64,000 bases of DNA from positions 1 to 64,000 of the forward strand of contig SCTR01000009.1 of the NCBI GenBank assembly GCA_004297305.1, written 5' to 3'. Below, one piece after another: positions 26,133 to 34,189 of the stretch. Positions within the stretch are counted from its first letter, which is position 1; every line of letters starts with the position of its first letter. The notes under the pieces are model-generated. The model saw only the letters and a program-made list of their open reading frames with translations. It made no database searches and had not been told where the DNA came from. Source of the stretch: Actinomycetota bacterium (GTDB taxonomy: Bacteria; Actinomycetota; Actinomycetes; S36-B12; FW305-bin1). Position numbers and translations under genes: made by a program.

Positions 26133-26428
26133 GAACTCCGCGGCCGGTGGGGGACACCTCGCCGACGAAGCACCGTCCCGACGGTGGGCCACTGCGGCAC
26201 CTAGGGATTCGCCGGACACTTGGGGGAACCGCGCGTACTCCGTGACGGCGATGCCACCGCAAGGGATCGCAACGGCCGCTCGTTGTCAGCCCCTACGGTG
26301 GCACCGGCCCATTGCTCGGGAACCGCGACCTCGCGAACTGCGGCCGGCTCCGAACTGCGGTCCGTCGGCGAACTGCGAAGACGGACGAACGCGCGGCCGA
26401 CGGGGCCTGGTCCTGGATGACGAGGGAG
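26133..26428. repeat. Non-coding gap with three CGAACTGCG repeats
   Basis: The 296-bp gap before tRNA-Arg holds three direct copies of CGAACTGCG (26334-26342, 26351-26359, 26369-26377) spaced 17-18 bp apart. No gene with a credible start was seen, and no strong terminator for the leftward tRNA was identified. Confidence 0.5.
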
Positions 26429-26501
26429 TGCGCCCGGAGGGATTCGAACCCCCAACCGACCGGGTAGAAACCGGGTGCTCTCTCCGTTGAGCTACGGGCG
26501 C
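26429..26501 (-). tRNA. tRNA-Arg (TCT anticodon)
   Basis: The minus strand folds as a tRNA: acceptor GCGCCCG with CGGGCGC, D arm GCTCAACGGAGAGAGC, anticodon stem CCGGT with TTTCTAC loop (TCT), and T arm GGGGGTTCGAATCCCTC. CCA is not encoded. Confidence 0.96.
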
Positions 26502-26689
26502 GTATGCCCATCATGGCCGAAGCGGCGTCGGCCGTTCCGGCTGTGGCTTCCGGCCGTGTCGTTGCGACGCGTCGTCCCCAACCCCGGTGCGCAGCGGCCC
26601 GACGTCCACAGCCGACCTCGTGGGCCCGCGGCGGCCGCCGTACGCCGGTCAGAGTGTGGCCATCAGCATCCCGGTGTCGCGGAGGTCCC

Positions 26690-27229
26690 ATGAACGAGGT
26701 CGTCATCACCGTCGTCGGCAACGTCGTGAGCGACGTGCGCCTGCACCGCACGAGCAAGGGAGAAGCGGTCACATCCTTCCGCATCGCCAGCAACGCACGT
26801 CGCTTCGACCGCAACGCCGATCGATGGGTGGATGCCGAGGCGTCCTACTACTCCGTGTCGTGCTGGCGTGGACTGGCGCACAACGTCTCGGAGTCGGTCA
26901 GCAAGGGAATGCCGGTCATCGTCACCGGGCGGCTGCGCCAGCGGACTATCGACCGGGCCGTGGGGGACCACACGGTCCGCCAGACGTTCGACGACATCCA
27001 GGCGACTGCGGTCGGCCCCGATCTCGCCCGTGGGGTCACTACCTTCGAGCGGACCAAGCGGCCGGCCGTCGTCCGCACCGAGGAGCGCGCCGTGGCCGAC
27101 GCCATGGCGGTCATCGGTCGGGCGCCCGACGACGCTGCGGACCCTGCGGACGGCTCGGCCGACGGGTCGGCCGATGTCGACGACCGGCGTACGCGGGATG
27201 CCGACGGCCAACTGCGTCAGTCGGCCTGA
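26690..27229 (+). CDS. ssb: Single-stranded DNA-binding protein (secondary SSB)
   Basis: 179 residues from ATG 26690, 4 nt after GGAGG. The OB fold covers about residues 1-105: VVITVVGNVVSDVRLHRTSKG, ASYYSVSCWRGLAHNVSE and PVIVTGRLRQRTIDR are classic SSB strands. The C-terminal tail is Asp-rich but ends LRQSA rather than the DDDIPF-type acidic tip that recruits partner proteins. No rpsF or rplI is adjacent. This is the accessory actinobacterial SSB (SsbB-like), commonly placed next to ettA, rather than the replication SSB. It would bind ssDNA in repair or recombination. Confidence 0.92.
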   Translation: MNEVVITVVGNVVSDVRLHRTSKGEAVTSFRIASNARRFDRNADRWVDAEASYYSVSCWRGLAHNVSESVSKGMPVIVTGRLRQRTIDRAVGDHTVRQTFDDIQATAVGPDLARGVTTFERTKRPAVVRTEERAVADAMAVIGRAPDDAADPADGSADGSADVDDRRTRDADGQLRQSA

Positions 27230-27273
27230 GTGGCCGCGATGCTCGGCCAGCCGTCGTACCGCTGAGTGGCCGT

Positions 27274-27279
27274 TAGGCT
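27274..27279 (+). promoter_or_regulatory. Leaderless -10 box of ettA
   Basis: TAGGCT at 27274-27279 is followed by exactly 7 nt and then the ettA ATG at 27287. There is no ribosome site, so transcription probably starts at the A of the start codon. Confidence 0.65.
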
Positions 27280-27286
27280 CCCGTGC

Positions 27287-28984
27287 ATGCCTGAGTTCAT
27301 CTACACGCTCCGCAAAGCGCGCAAGGCGCACGGCGACAAGGTCGTGCTCGACGACGTGACGTTGTCGTTCCTGCCGGGAGCCAAGATCGGCGTCGTCGGG
27401 CCCAACGGCGCCGGCAAGTCGTCGCTGCTGCGGATCATGGCCGGCCTCGACACCGTGTCGAACGGCGACGCCTTGCTGGCCCCGGGTGCCTCGGTCGGCA
27501 TCCTGACCCAGGAGCCGGACCTCGACCCTGCCAAGGACGTCCTCGGCAACGTCCAGGACGGGGTCGCCGAAGCCAAGGCGATGGTGGATCGGTTCAACGA
27601 GATCTCGGCGCTCATGGCGGAGCCGGACGCGGACTTCGACTCGCTGCTGGCCGAGATGGGGACGCTGCAAGAGGCCATCGATCATCGCAACGCGTGGGAC
27701 CTGGACTCCCAGCTGGAGCAGGCGATGGACGCCCTGCGCTGCCCGCCGCCGGACGCCGACGTGACCGTGCTGTCCGGTGGCGAGCGTCGCCGGGTGGCCT
27801 TGTGCCGGTTGCTGTTGCAGCAGCCGGATCTGCTGTTGCTCGACGAACCGACGAACCACCTGGACGCCGAGAGCGTCCAGTGGCTCGAGCAGCACCTGGA
27901 GAAGTACCCGGGCACCGTCGTCGCGATCACCCACGACCGCTACTTCCTGGACAATGTTGCGCAGTGGATCCTCGAGATCGACCGAGGCCACACGTATCCC
28001 TACGAGGGCAACTACTCGACCTACCTGGAGGCCAAGGCAGCGCGGCTCAAGGTCGAGGGTCAGAAGGACGCCAAACTGCGCAAGCGGCTGACCGAAGAGC
28101 TGGAATGGGTGCGGTCGAGCCCGAAGGCGCGGCAGACCAAGAGCCGGTCCCGGCTCGCGCGCTACGAGGAGATGGCCACCGAGGCCGAACGAACCCGCAA
28201 GCTCGATTTCGAGGAGATCCAGATCCCGCCCGGCCCACGCCTGGGCAACGTCGTCGTCGAGGCCGACCACCTCACCAAGGCGTTCGGCGACCGCGTCCTC
28301 ATCGACGACCTGTCCTTCTCGTTGCCCCGCAACGGGATCGTGGGGGTCATCGGTCCCAACGGGGTGGGCAAGACGACGCTGTTCTCGATGATCGTCGCGG
28401 CAGCCGAGGGCGGCTCCGACAACAAGGACCGGTTGCCCACCGCCGGTTCGATCCGCATCGGCGACACCGTGACCCTGTCCTACGTCGACCAGGCTCGAGC
28501 GGGCCTGGATCCGGCCAAGAACGTCTGGGAGGTCGTGTCCGACGGCCTGGACTGGATCAAGGTCGGCCAGGTCGAGATGCCCAGCCGCGCTTACGTCTCC
28601 GCCTTCGGCTTCAAGGGGCCGGATCAGCAGAAGCCGTCGGCTGTGCTGTCCGGCGGCGAACGCAACCGGCTGAACCTCGCGATGACCTTGAAGATGGGCG
28701 GCAACCTGCTGCTGCTCGACGAGCCGACCAACGATCTGGACGTGGAGACGTTGGGAAGCCTCGAGAACGCCCTCCTGGAGTTCCCGGGCTGTGCGGTGAT
28801 CACGTCGCACGACCGCTGGTTCCTCGACCGGACAGCGACACACATCCTCGCGTACGAGGGCGACTCCCAGTGGTTCTGGTTCGAAGGCAACTTCGACGAC
28901 TATGAACGCAACAAGATCGAACGCCTGGGGGCGGATGCTGCCCGCCCGCACCGGGCGACGTACCGGAAGCTGACCCGCGGCTGA
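27287..28984 (+). CDS. ettA: Energy-dependent translational throttle protein EttA (ABC-F)
   Basis: 565-residue soluble ABC-F protein with two ABC domains and no membrane region. Domain 1 has GPNGAGKSSLLRIM, LSGGERRRVALCRLLL and LLLLDEPTNHLDA; domain 2 has GPNGVGKTTLFSM, LSGGERNRLNLAMTL and LLLLDEPTNDLD. A charged arm and linker rich in Lys/Arg (KSRSRLARYEEM) lies between them. EttA binds the ribosomal E site and gates elongation according to ADP/ATP. The mRNA looks leaderless. The next gene begins 1 nt after the stop and another 3 nt after that, so three genes form an operon. Confidence 0.97.
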   Translation: MPEFIYTLRKARKAHGDKVVLDDVTLSFLPGAKIGVVGPNGAGKSSLLRIMAGLDTVSNGDALLAPGASVGILTQEPDLDPAKDVLGNVQDGVAEAKAMVDRFNEISALMAEPDADFDSLLAEMGTLQEAIDHRNAWDLDSQLEQAMDALRCPPPDADVTVLSGGERRRVALCRLLLQQPDLLLLDEPTNHLDAESVQWLEQHLEKYPGTVVAITHDRYFLDNVAQWILEIDRGHTYPYEGNYSTYLEAKAARLKVEGQKDAKLRKRLTEELEWVRSSPKARQTKSRSRLARYEEMATEAERTRKLDFEEIQIPPGPRLGNVVVEADHLTKAFGDRVLIDDLSFSLPRNGIVGVIGPNGVGKTTLFSMIVAAAEGGSDNKDRLPTAGSIRIGDTVTLSYVDQARAGLDPAKNVWEVVSDGLDWIKVGQVEMPSRAYVSAFGFKGPDQQKPSAVLSGGERNRLNLAMTLKMGGNLLLLDEPTNDLDVETLGSLENALLEFPGCAVITSHDRWFLDRTATHILAYEGDSQWFWFEGNFDDYERNKIERLGADAARPHRATYRKLTRG

Positions 28985-28985
28985 G

Positions 28986-29693
28986 ATGACCGCCGTCCCA
29001 CTGGTGTCGGTCGCCCGGCCGGACGCCACCTTCCTGCTGGCGCAGCTGGACAAGCTGGCCGGTTGGGATCCGCGAGCCGTGGTCCGGCTGCAACCGCGGG
29101 CGAGCGCGCTCGGTGTGTTCTCCGCGCCACCGCTGGGCTGCATCGCCTTCGTCGCGGTTCCGGCCGCCCGGAACGACGCTGCGCCGGACGACGTCATGGT
29201 CGGTGTGGACGACCTGCGAGCCGAGCTGCGGGCGGCGGCCGGCCTCAGTCCCGGGTGGCCGCCGGTGCCCGCAGGATCACAGGCCGAGGACACCGTGGCG
29301 TTCGAGATACGACCTACCCAGGTCAGTAGCCCGAAGCTGGCGCTGTTGCCGCCGCGCGCCGGCTGGTCTGCGACATCGGCCGGGCCGGCAGCATCGGCAC
29401 TGGCCGATGTCGCGGAGGCTGTCGACGAGTTTCGCGCCGCCTCGGCGCTGGTCGCCGATGACGCCGCCCGGCAGGACCTGGCCGAACGGATCTGGGGCCG
29501 GCCCGGATGGGCCGAGTTGCCTCGACGCATCCTGCATGCCGCCGCGCTGTTGGGTTTCCTGGCCGATCCGGGGGTGACGGTCCACGCCGCGGTCGCTGGC
29601 TCGTGGCAGCGGCTCGGGACGCCGGCCGGTCAGGTGTTCGCTCATTCCGCCGGCAGCTCGTTGGGTCTGCTGTCCCTGTCGACCGTGCGCTGA
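28986..29693 (+). CDS. Conserved hypothetical protein, ettA operon
   Basis: 235 residues starting at ATG 28986, one nucleotide after the ettA stop. I do not recognise the family. It is Ala/Pro-rich, has no signal peptide, no convincing membrane helix and no metal- or nucleotide-binding motif. Visible features are TFLLAQLDKLAGWDP near the N-terminus and WAELPRRILHAAALLGFLAD in the C-terminal third. Its codon use matches its neighbours and the tight spacing on both sides argues that it is a real gene, expressed with ettA. Confidence 0.8.
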   Translation: MTAVPLVSVARPDATFLLAQLDKLAGWDPRAVVRLQPRASALGVFSAPPLGCIAFVAVPAARNDAAPDDVMVGVDDLRAELRAAAGLSPGWPPVPAGSQAEDTVAFEIRPTQVSSPKLALLPPRAGWSATSAGPAASALADVAEAVDEFRAASALVADDAARQDLAERIWGRPGWAELPRRILHAAALLGFLADPGVTVHAAVAGSWQRLGTPAGQVFAHSAGSSLGLLSLSTVR

Positions 29694-29696
29694 CCG

Positions 29697-30665
29697 GTGT
29701 CCGCCCGCCGTCCTGCCGTCGCCGTGGCCTGCGTCGCGGTCCTGGCAGTCGTGGCCCTGCTGCTGCTGGTACGGCTGTCGACGTGGAGCGTGGCCGTCGT
29801 GGTGCTCGCCGTACCGGGCGTCCCGTACGTCGTCCTCCTCGTCGCGCTGGCCGCTGCGCTGGCCGTGGTCGCTCGCTGGTGGCCCGGCCTCGTGCTGGCC
29901 GGCCTCGCCCTGATCCCGCTGGTCATCTGGACTGTGCCGGCGTACGCCGCCGATCCCCGCGCGGCCGGGGCACGGCCCGTTCTCACCGTCGTCACGGCGA
30001 ACCTGCACCTCGGCGAGGCGGATCCGGCGGCCATCGTCGCCCTGGCTCGCGAATCGAAAGCCCAGGTGCTGGCGATCCAAGAGCTGACCCCGGCAGCCAT
30101 GACGGGTCTCCGGGCCGCCGGCCTGGACACGTTGCTGCCCTACCGCGTCGTCAATCCAAGGTTCGGCGCCAGCGGCACCGGACTCTGGTCTACTGTCCCG
30201 ATCGCCGGTGGCGAGACGTTGCAGCAGTTCACCTTTCCCGCGACAACGGGCATCGTCGAGGTCGCCGGAGTCGGGCCCGTCCGGGTCGCGTCGGTCCATC
30301 CGGCGGCCCCGAACGGGGCTGGTCTGGCGACGTGGCAACGTGACCACGATCAGCTCGCGACGGTGGCAGCCGCCTGGACCGGGCCGGTCGTGGTGGCCGG
30401 CGACTTCAACGCGACTCGCGACCACACGCCGATGCGCCGGCTCGCGGAGCTGGGCTACGCCGACGCCGGCGACGAGGCAGGCGCGGGCCTGGTCCGCAGT
30501 TGGCCGGCCGGCCGGAGCCTGCCGTGGACGCCGCTGATCGGTATCGACCACGTGCTGATCCGGGCTGGCGCGCTGGTGGGGACGGCCGTCACGGCGTACG
30601 ACGTGCCCCGCACCGACCACCGCGCGCTGGTCGCCGTCATCGGCGGCACCGACGCGCCGAACTAG
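29697..30665 (+). CDS. Membrane-anchored endonuclease/exonuclease/phosphatase family protein
   Basis: 322 residues from GTG 29697, 3 nt after the previous stop. Three membrane helices occupy about residues 6-85, then an extracytoplasmic EEP (DNase I-like) domain. Motifs are VVTANLHLGEADP (Asn), LAIQELTPAA (Glu), VVVAGDFNATRDHTP (Asp-x-Asn), LIGIDHVLIRAG (Asp-His) and RTDHRALVAVIG (Asp-His), so the active site is complete. Family members hydrolyse phosphodiesters in DNA, RNA or lipids. The outside location suggests an external nucleic acid or phospholipid. It overlaps the convergent glbO stop by 4 bp. Confidence 0.9.
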   Translation: MSARRPAVAVACVAVLAVVALLLLVRLSTWSVAVVVLAVPGVPYVVLLVALAAALAVVARWWPGLVLAGLALIPLVIWTVPAYAADPRAAGARPVLTVVTANLHLGEADPAAIVALARESKAQVLAIQELTPAAMTGLRAAGLDTLLPYRVVNPRFGASGTGLWSTVPIAGGETLQQFTFPATTGIVEVAGVGPVRVASVHPAAPNGAGLATWQRDHDQLATVAAAWTGPVVVAGDFNATRDHTPMRRLAELGYADAGDEAGAGLVRSWPAGRSLPWTPLIGIDHVLIRAGALVGTAVTAYDVPRTDHRALVAVIGGTDAPN

Positions 30666-31315
30666 CCGATGTCGCCGGGGGTCGGACCGCCTGATGCGCG
30701 CTGCTGAGGCGGCTCGAGGGTGATCGGAAGCGGGCCGGGCGGTCCGGACTCGGGACCGATCGGCTCGCCCGCCGGCCCGCTGGAGTTGACCATCGCGTGC
30801 GCCGCCGTGGTCAGGTAGCCCCAGAGCTCGGCCTCGTCCGCCTCGTCCAGCCCACCGACGCGGTCCAAGGCCGTACGCATGTGCCGCAGCCAATGATCAC
30901 GTGCGACGTCGTCGATGACGAAAGGTACGTGCCGTAACCGCAGCCGGGGGTGGCCGCGCTGCATCGAGTACGTCGTCGGACCGCCCCAGTACTGCATGAG
31001 GAAGAGCGTGAGGCGCTCCGCGGCCGGGCGCAGGTCGGCCTCCGGGTACAGCGGGCGCAGCACCGGATCGTCGGCCACGCCGTCATAGAAGGCGTCGACC
31101 AGCCTGCGGAAGAACGCCTCGCCGCCGAATCGCGCGTACGGCGTCCCGGCGGCGTCACGCATCCCGGCCGCGTCACGGGTCCCGGCCTCGTCACGGTTCC
31201 CGGCCTCGTCACGGTTCCCGGCGTCGTCACGGTTCCCGGCGTCGTCGCGCGGCCCGGCGGCGTCACGCATCCCGGCCGCGTCGCGCGGCCCGGATGCGTC
31301 GGTGGGCGGAGTCAC
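30662..31315 (-). CDS. glbO: Group II truncated hemoglobin with repetitive N-terminal extension
   Basis: 217 residues from GTG 31315, overlapping the stop of the SDR-DUF2867 gene as GTGA. The globin part (about residues 57-185) is very close to mycobacterial GlbO: FFRRLVDAFYDGVADDP, MQYWGGPTTYS, GHPRLRLRHVPF with the proximal His, and DHWLRHM with the conserved G8 Trp. GlbO binds O2/CO and takes part in redox or peroxide chemistry. The unusual part is residues about 9-56, eight tandem hexapeptides of the type G-x-R-D-x-A, which looks disordered. If translation instead starts at an internal ATG within the repeats, the extension would be shorter. Confidence 0.9.
   Translation of the reverse strand: MTPPTDASGPRDAAGMRDAAGPRDDAGNRDDAGNRDEAGNRDEAGTRDAAGMRDAAGTPYARFGGEAFFRRLVDAFYDGVADDPVLRPLYPEADLRPAAERLTLFLMQYWGGPTTYSMQRGHPRLRLRHVPFVIDDVARDHWLRHMRTALDRVGGLDEADEAELWGYLTTAAHAMVNSSGPAGEPIGPESGPPGPLPITLEPPQQRASGGPTPGDIG
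31145..31288. repeat. 18-bp tandem repeat, eight copies, inside glbO
   Basis: Eight 18-bp units each beginning CCCGGC (for example cccggcctcgtcacggtt at 31181 and again at 31199) run without a gap. Each encodes one hexapeptide of the GlbO extension, and units 3 and 4 are identical. Copy number changes would keep the frame. Confidence 0.9.
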
Positions 31316-32928
31316 CGGGGCATTGTTGCGTGCTCGCCGACGCCGTCCGGTCCCGCCCGTCGGTCGTCGGGCCCACCGAGGTCGGCCGCAGCGGATCCCG
31401 GGGCAACGGATGCGGGTACGGCTCGGCCTGGTTCGGTTCGACGCTGGGCGATCTCGGCCTCCCGAACGATGCCGCGGGCCATGGGAGCGAACACGAACAC
31501 GTGGAACGGGGCGACCGCCCACCAGTAGACATGGCCGGCCAAGCCGCGGGGGGCGAAGACGGCACGTTGCCGGAGTTCGGCCGGGCCCTCGGCCGGCCCG
31601 TCGATCCGGTACTCCAGCCAGGCCCGGCCCGGCAGCCGCATCTCAGCTCGCAGCCGCAGGAGCCGGGGCGGTTGTCGCTCCTCGACGCGCCAGAAGTCCA
31701 GTGGCTCACCGACAAGCAGCGTTTCCGGGTCGCGCCGGCCGCGGCGGAGTCCGATGCCACCGACCGCCCGATCCAGCAGACCGCGCGCCGCCCACAGCAC
31801 CGTCGAGGAATACCAGCCGTGGCCACCGCCGAGGCCCTCGACGACGGTCCAGACCGTCGCCGGACTCGCCTGCGCGGTCGCGCGGCGGTCGTCGGCGTAC
31901 AGCGTGCCACCGGCCCAATCCGGATCCGACGGCAGCGGCTCACTCGCCGCACCTCTGATCGACGCTGCCGCCCACCAGGTCGGAACGTCGCGGTCGCGGA
32001 TCCGGCGTAGCGCGTAGCCGACAGCCCGGTCGAAACCGAGCAGCCCGTCCGGCGGATCGGGAATCCACCGGGCGATGTCGTGCTCTTGGCACACCACTTC
32101 GTGGCGAAGCGATTCGACCAGGGGCCGGGCGATCCCGGACGGCACCGGCGTCACCAGGCCGACCCACAGACTCGACAGGCCCAGGCTCAGGGCGGGAACT
32201 CCGACGATGACGCGTTGCCGCAAACCGGCGACGGCGGCGTACCGCTGCATCATGTCCTCGTACGACAGGACGTCGGGTCCGCCGATGTCGAACGGCCGGT
32301 TGACTTCCGGCGGGATGCTGGCGGCGGCCACGAGATACCGCAGAACGTCGCGGATCGCGATCGGTTGCAGCCGGCTGCGGACCCACCGTGGCGTCACCAT
32401 CACCGGTAGCCGTTCGGAGACATAGCGAAGCATCTCGAACGATGCCGAGCCCGAGCCGATGATGACCGCCGCCCGCAGTTCGACGGTGGGCACGCCTGAG
32501 GCCCGCAGAATCCGCCCGACCTCGCCGCGCGACCGCAGATGGGCCGACAGCGTGGACCCGCTGTGGGACTGAGGAGACATGCCGCCGAGATAGACGATGC
32601 GCTGGACCCCAGCCGTTTTCGCGGCCGCCGCGAAGCTGCTTGCCAGATCCGCGTCCGTTTGCTCGAAGCCGGCGCCAGTTGTCAGCGAGTGTGCCAAGTA
32701 GTAGGCGACGCTGACTCCGTCCATGGCTGCGGCGACGGCGGACGGATCGCCGAGGTCGCCGCCGACGACGTCGACGTCGTGGACCCAGGGCCGGTCGCGG
32801 AGTCGGTCGGGGTGGCGAGCAAGGACTCGGACGCGCCGGCCGGCCGCCAGCAGCTCGGGCACCAGCCGCCCGCCGATGTACCCCGTGGCTCCGGTGACCA
32901 GGTACAGCCGATCGTCGTCGTCTCGCAC
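31312..32928 (-). CDS. SDR family NAD(P)-binding protein fused to DUF2867
   Basis: 538 residues from GTG 32928. The N-terminal half is an atypical NAD(P)-binding SDR (LYLVTGATGYIGGRLVPEL; VYLGGMSPQSHSGST; RAAVIIGSGSASFEM). The C-terminal 150-200 residues form the DUF2867 domain (LLVGEPLDFWRVEERQP; GRAWLEYRIDG; HVYWWAVAPFHVFVF). The fused pair is common in Actinobacteria, sometimes named NAD(P)H-binding/DUF2867 protein, function unknown. No ribosome site is visible, and GATGAT lies 6 nt before the GTG, so a leaderless start is possible. It is translationally coupled to glbO. Confidence 0.9.
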   Translation of the reverse strand: MRDDDDRLYLVTGATGYIGGRLVPELLAAGRRVRVLARHPDRLRDRPWVHDVDVVGGDLGDPSAVAAAMDGVSVAYYLAHSLTTGAGFEQTDADLASSFAAAAKTAGVQRIVYLGGMSPQSHSGSTLSAHLRSRGEVGRILRASGVPTVELRAAVIIGSGSASFEMLRYVSERLPVMVTPRWVRSRLQPIAIRDVLRYLVAAASIPPEVNRPFDIGGPDVLSYEDMMQRYAAVAGLRQRVIVGVPALSLGLSSLWVGLVTPVPSGIARPLVESLRHEVVCQEHDIARWIPDPPDGLLGFDRAVGYALRRIRDRDVPTWWAAASIRGAASEPLPSDPDWAGGTLYADDRRATAQASPATVWTVVEGLGGGHGWYSSTVLWAARGLLDRAVGGIGLRRGRRDPETLLVGEPLDFWRVEERQPPRLLRLRAEMRLPGRAWLEYRIDGPAEGPAELRQRAVFAPRGLAGHVYWWAVAPFHVFVFAPMARGIVREAEIAQRRTEPGRAVPASVAPGSAAADLGGPDDRRAGPDGVGEHATMPR

Positions 32929-33223
32929 CGCGCCATCATCGTTCCCCCATCCCCACCGCGCACGCCCCGCCGGCCGCACCGCCCACGCCCCCGCCGGCCG
33001 CACCGCCTACGCCCCGGCGGCGCTCTGTCGTACCGGTGTTGCGCGCGTTGTTGTCGCTATCTGCCCCGCGTCGGGCCTCCTGAGCAACCAGAAGGCGCGC
33101 AACGCCGGTACGAACGCGGCCCGCCCAGCCGGTACGCCGCCACCGTCGGTCGCCCACGCCGTCGGTACGCCGCCACCGTCGGTCGCCCAGCCGTCGGTCG
33201 GTACGACGCCGCCGATGGTCAGG
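32929..33223. repeat. Intergenic tandem repeats, 33-bp period
   Basis: The 295-bp gap holds a 33-bp direct repeat beginning GGTACGCCGCCACCGTCGG at 33131 and 33164, with a third degenerate start at 33200. Imperfect copies of CGCCGGCCGCACCGCC lie at about 32965-33010. No gene is supported here, although open frames exist on both strands. Confidence 0.7.
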
Positions 33224-34189
33224 TCAGGCGCGGGGAGCGCCAGGGTGAGGCGGGGCGGCCGGCGGCAACGGGGGCGGCGGGACGCTGGGCACGACGACGC
33301 CAGCACGGTCGAAGGCCAGTTTCAGTCGTTCCCGGATCACCCGCGTCAGCGGGATGGTCTGTTCCGGCGCGGCCTTCGCCGTCACTCGGATGTACAGCGC
33401 GTCGCCGGTGATCTGCTCGACCCCGGCGTACGACGGCCGCCCGAACAGCATCTCGTCGTACCGCGCATCCTCGTCCATGTCCTCGGCGACCATTTCGACG
33501 ATCTCCCGTACCCGTTCCAGATCCTCGTCGTAGCCGACCGGGACGTCGACGATCGCCAACGTCCAGCCCTGCGACCGGTTGGCCACCCGCAGCACCTCGC
33601 CGTTGCGGACGTACCAGACGACGCCGGTGGTGTCCCGCAACCGGGTGACCCGCAGCGTCACCTCCTCGACCGTGCCGATGACCGGCCCGAGGTCGACCAT
33701 GTCCCCGACCCCGAACTGGTCCTCGATGATGAGGAAGATGCCCGACAGGTAGTCCTTGACGAGGGTCTGCGCACCGAAACCCAGGGCGACACCGATGACA
33801 CCGGCGCTGGCCAGCAGGGGCGCGATGTCGATGCCGAGTTTCGGCAGGATCGTGAGGACGGCAAGGCCCCACACGGCGATGCTGACGATGCTCTTGAGCA
33901 GTTGGCCGATGGCCTCGGCCCGTTGTTCCCGTCGCTCTCCCAACAGGATTCCGGACAACTCCGCAGTACGCGCCGCGCGGCGCACCTGCCCGAGCCGCTC
34001 CTGCCGGGCCGATGTCGCCATCCGCCGGACCACCCGGTTGATGATGCGGCGCAGCACCCAGCGGACGATGACCGCGACGAGCAGGATGATCAGGATCTGC
34101 AGCGGGACGCCGGTCAGCCACTGCCACACGGCGTTGTCGGTCCAGCCGGTGGCGGCGACGGTCGCGGCGGCCTGCGCCACCTCAGGCAC
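33224..34189 (-). CDS. Mechanosensitive ion channel (MscS family)
   Basis: About 321 residues from GTG 34189, which overlaps the end of the prolyl oligopeptidase gene (TTG 34198 is an alternative). The membrane region includes LQILIILLVAVIVRWVL and SIVSIAVWGLAVLTILP. The pore helix is LLASAGVIGVALGFGAQTLV, the Ala/Gly-rich TM3 of MscS, followed by the beta domain (GVGDMVDLGPVIGTVEEV). The C-terminus is Pro-rich. It opens on membrane tension to release solutes during osmotic downshock. Translational coupling with a peptidase gene is a local feature with no clear functional meaning. Confidence 0.94.
   Translation of the reverse strand: MPEVAQAAATVAATGWTDNAVWQWLTGVPLQILIILLVAVIVRWVLRRIINRVVRRMATSARQERLGQVRRAARTAELSGILLGERREQRAEAIGQLLKSIVSIAVWGLAVLTILPKLGIDIAPLLASAGVIGVALGFGAQTLVKDYLSGIFLIIEDQFGVGDMVDLGPVIGTVEEVTLRVTRLRDTTGVVWYVRNGEVLRVANRSQGWTLAIVDVPVGYDEDLERVREIVEMVAEDMDEDARYDEMLFGRPSYAGVEQITGDALYIRVTAKAAPEQTIPLTRVIRERLKLAFDRAGVVVPSVPPPPLPPAAPPHPGAPRA

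Noticed and set aside
26663-29530. 955-codon open frame on the minus strand opposite ssb and ettA
   Set aside because: It covers several clear genes on the other strand. The translated text is Arg/Gln/His-rich without recognisable motifs.
31145-31288. CRISPR-like array
   Set aside because: The units are contiguous with no spacers and encode an in-frame peptide repeat inside glbO.
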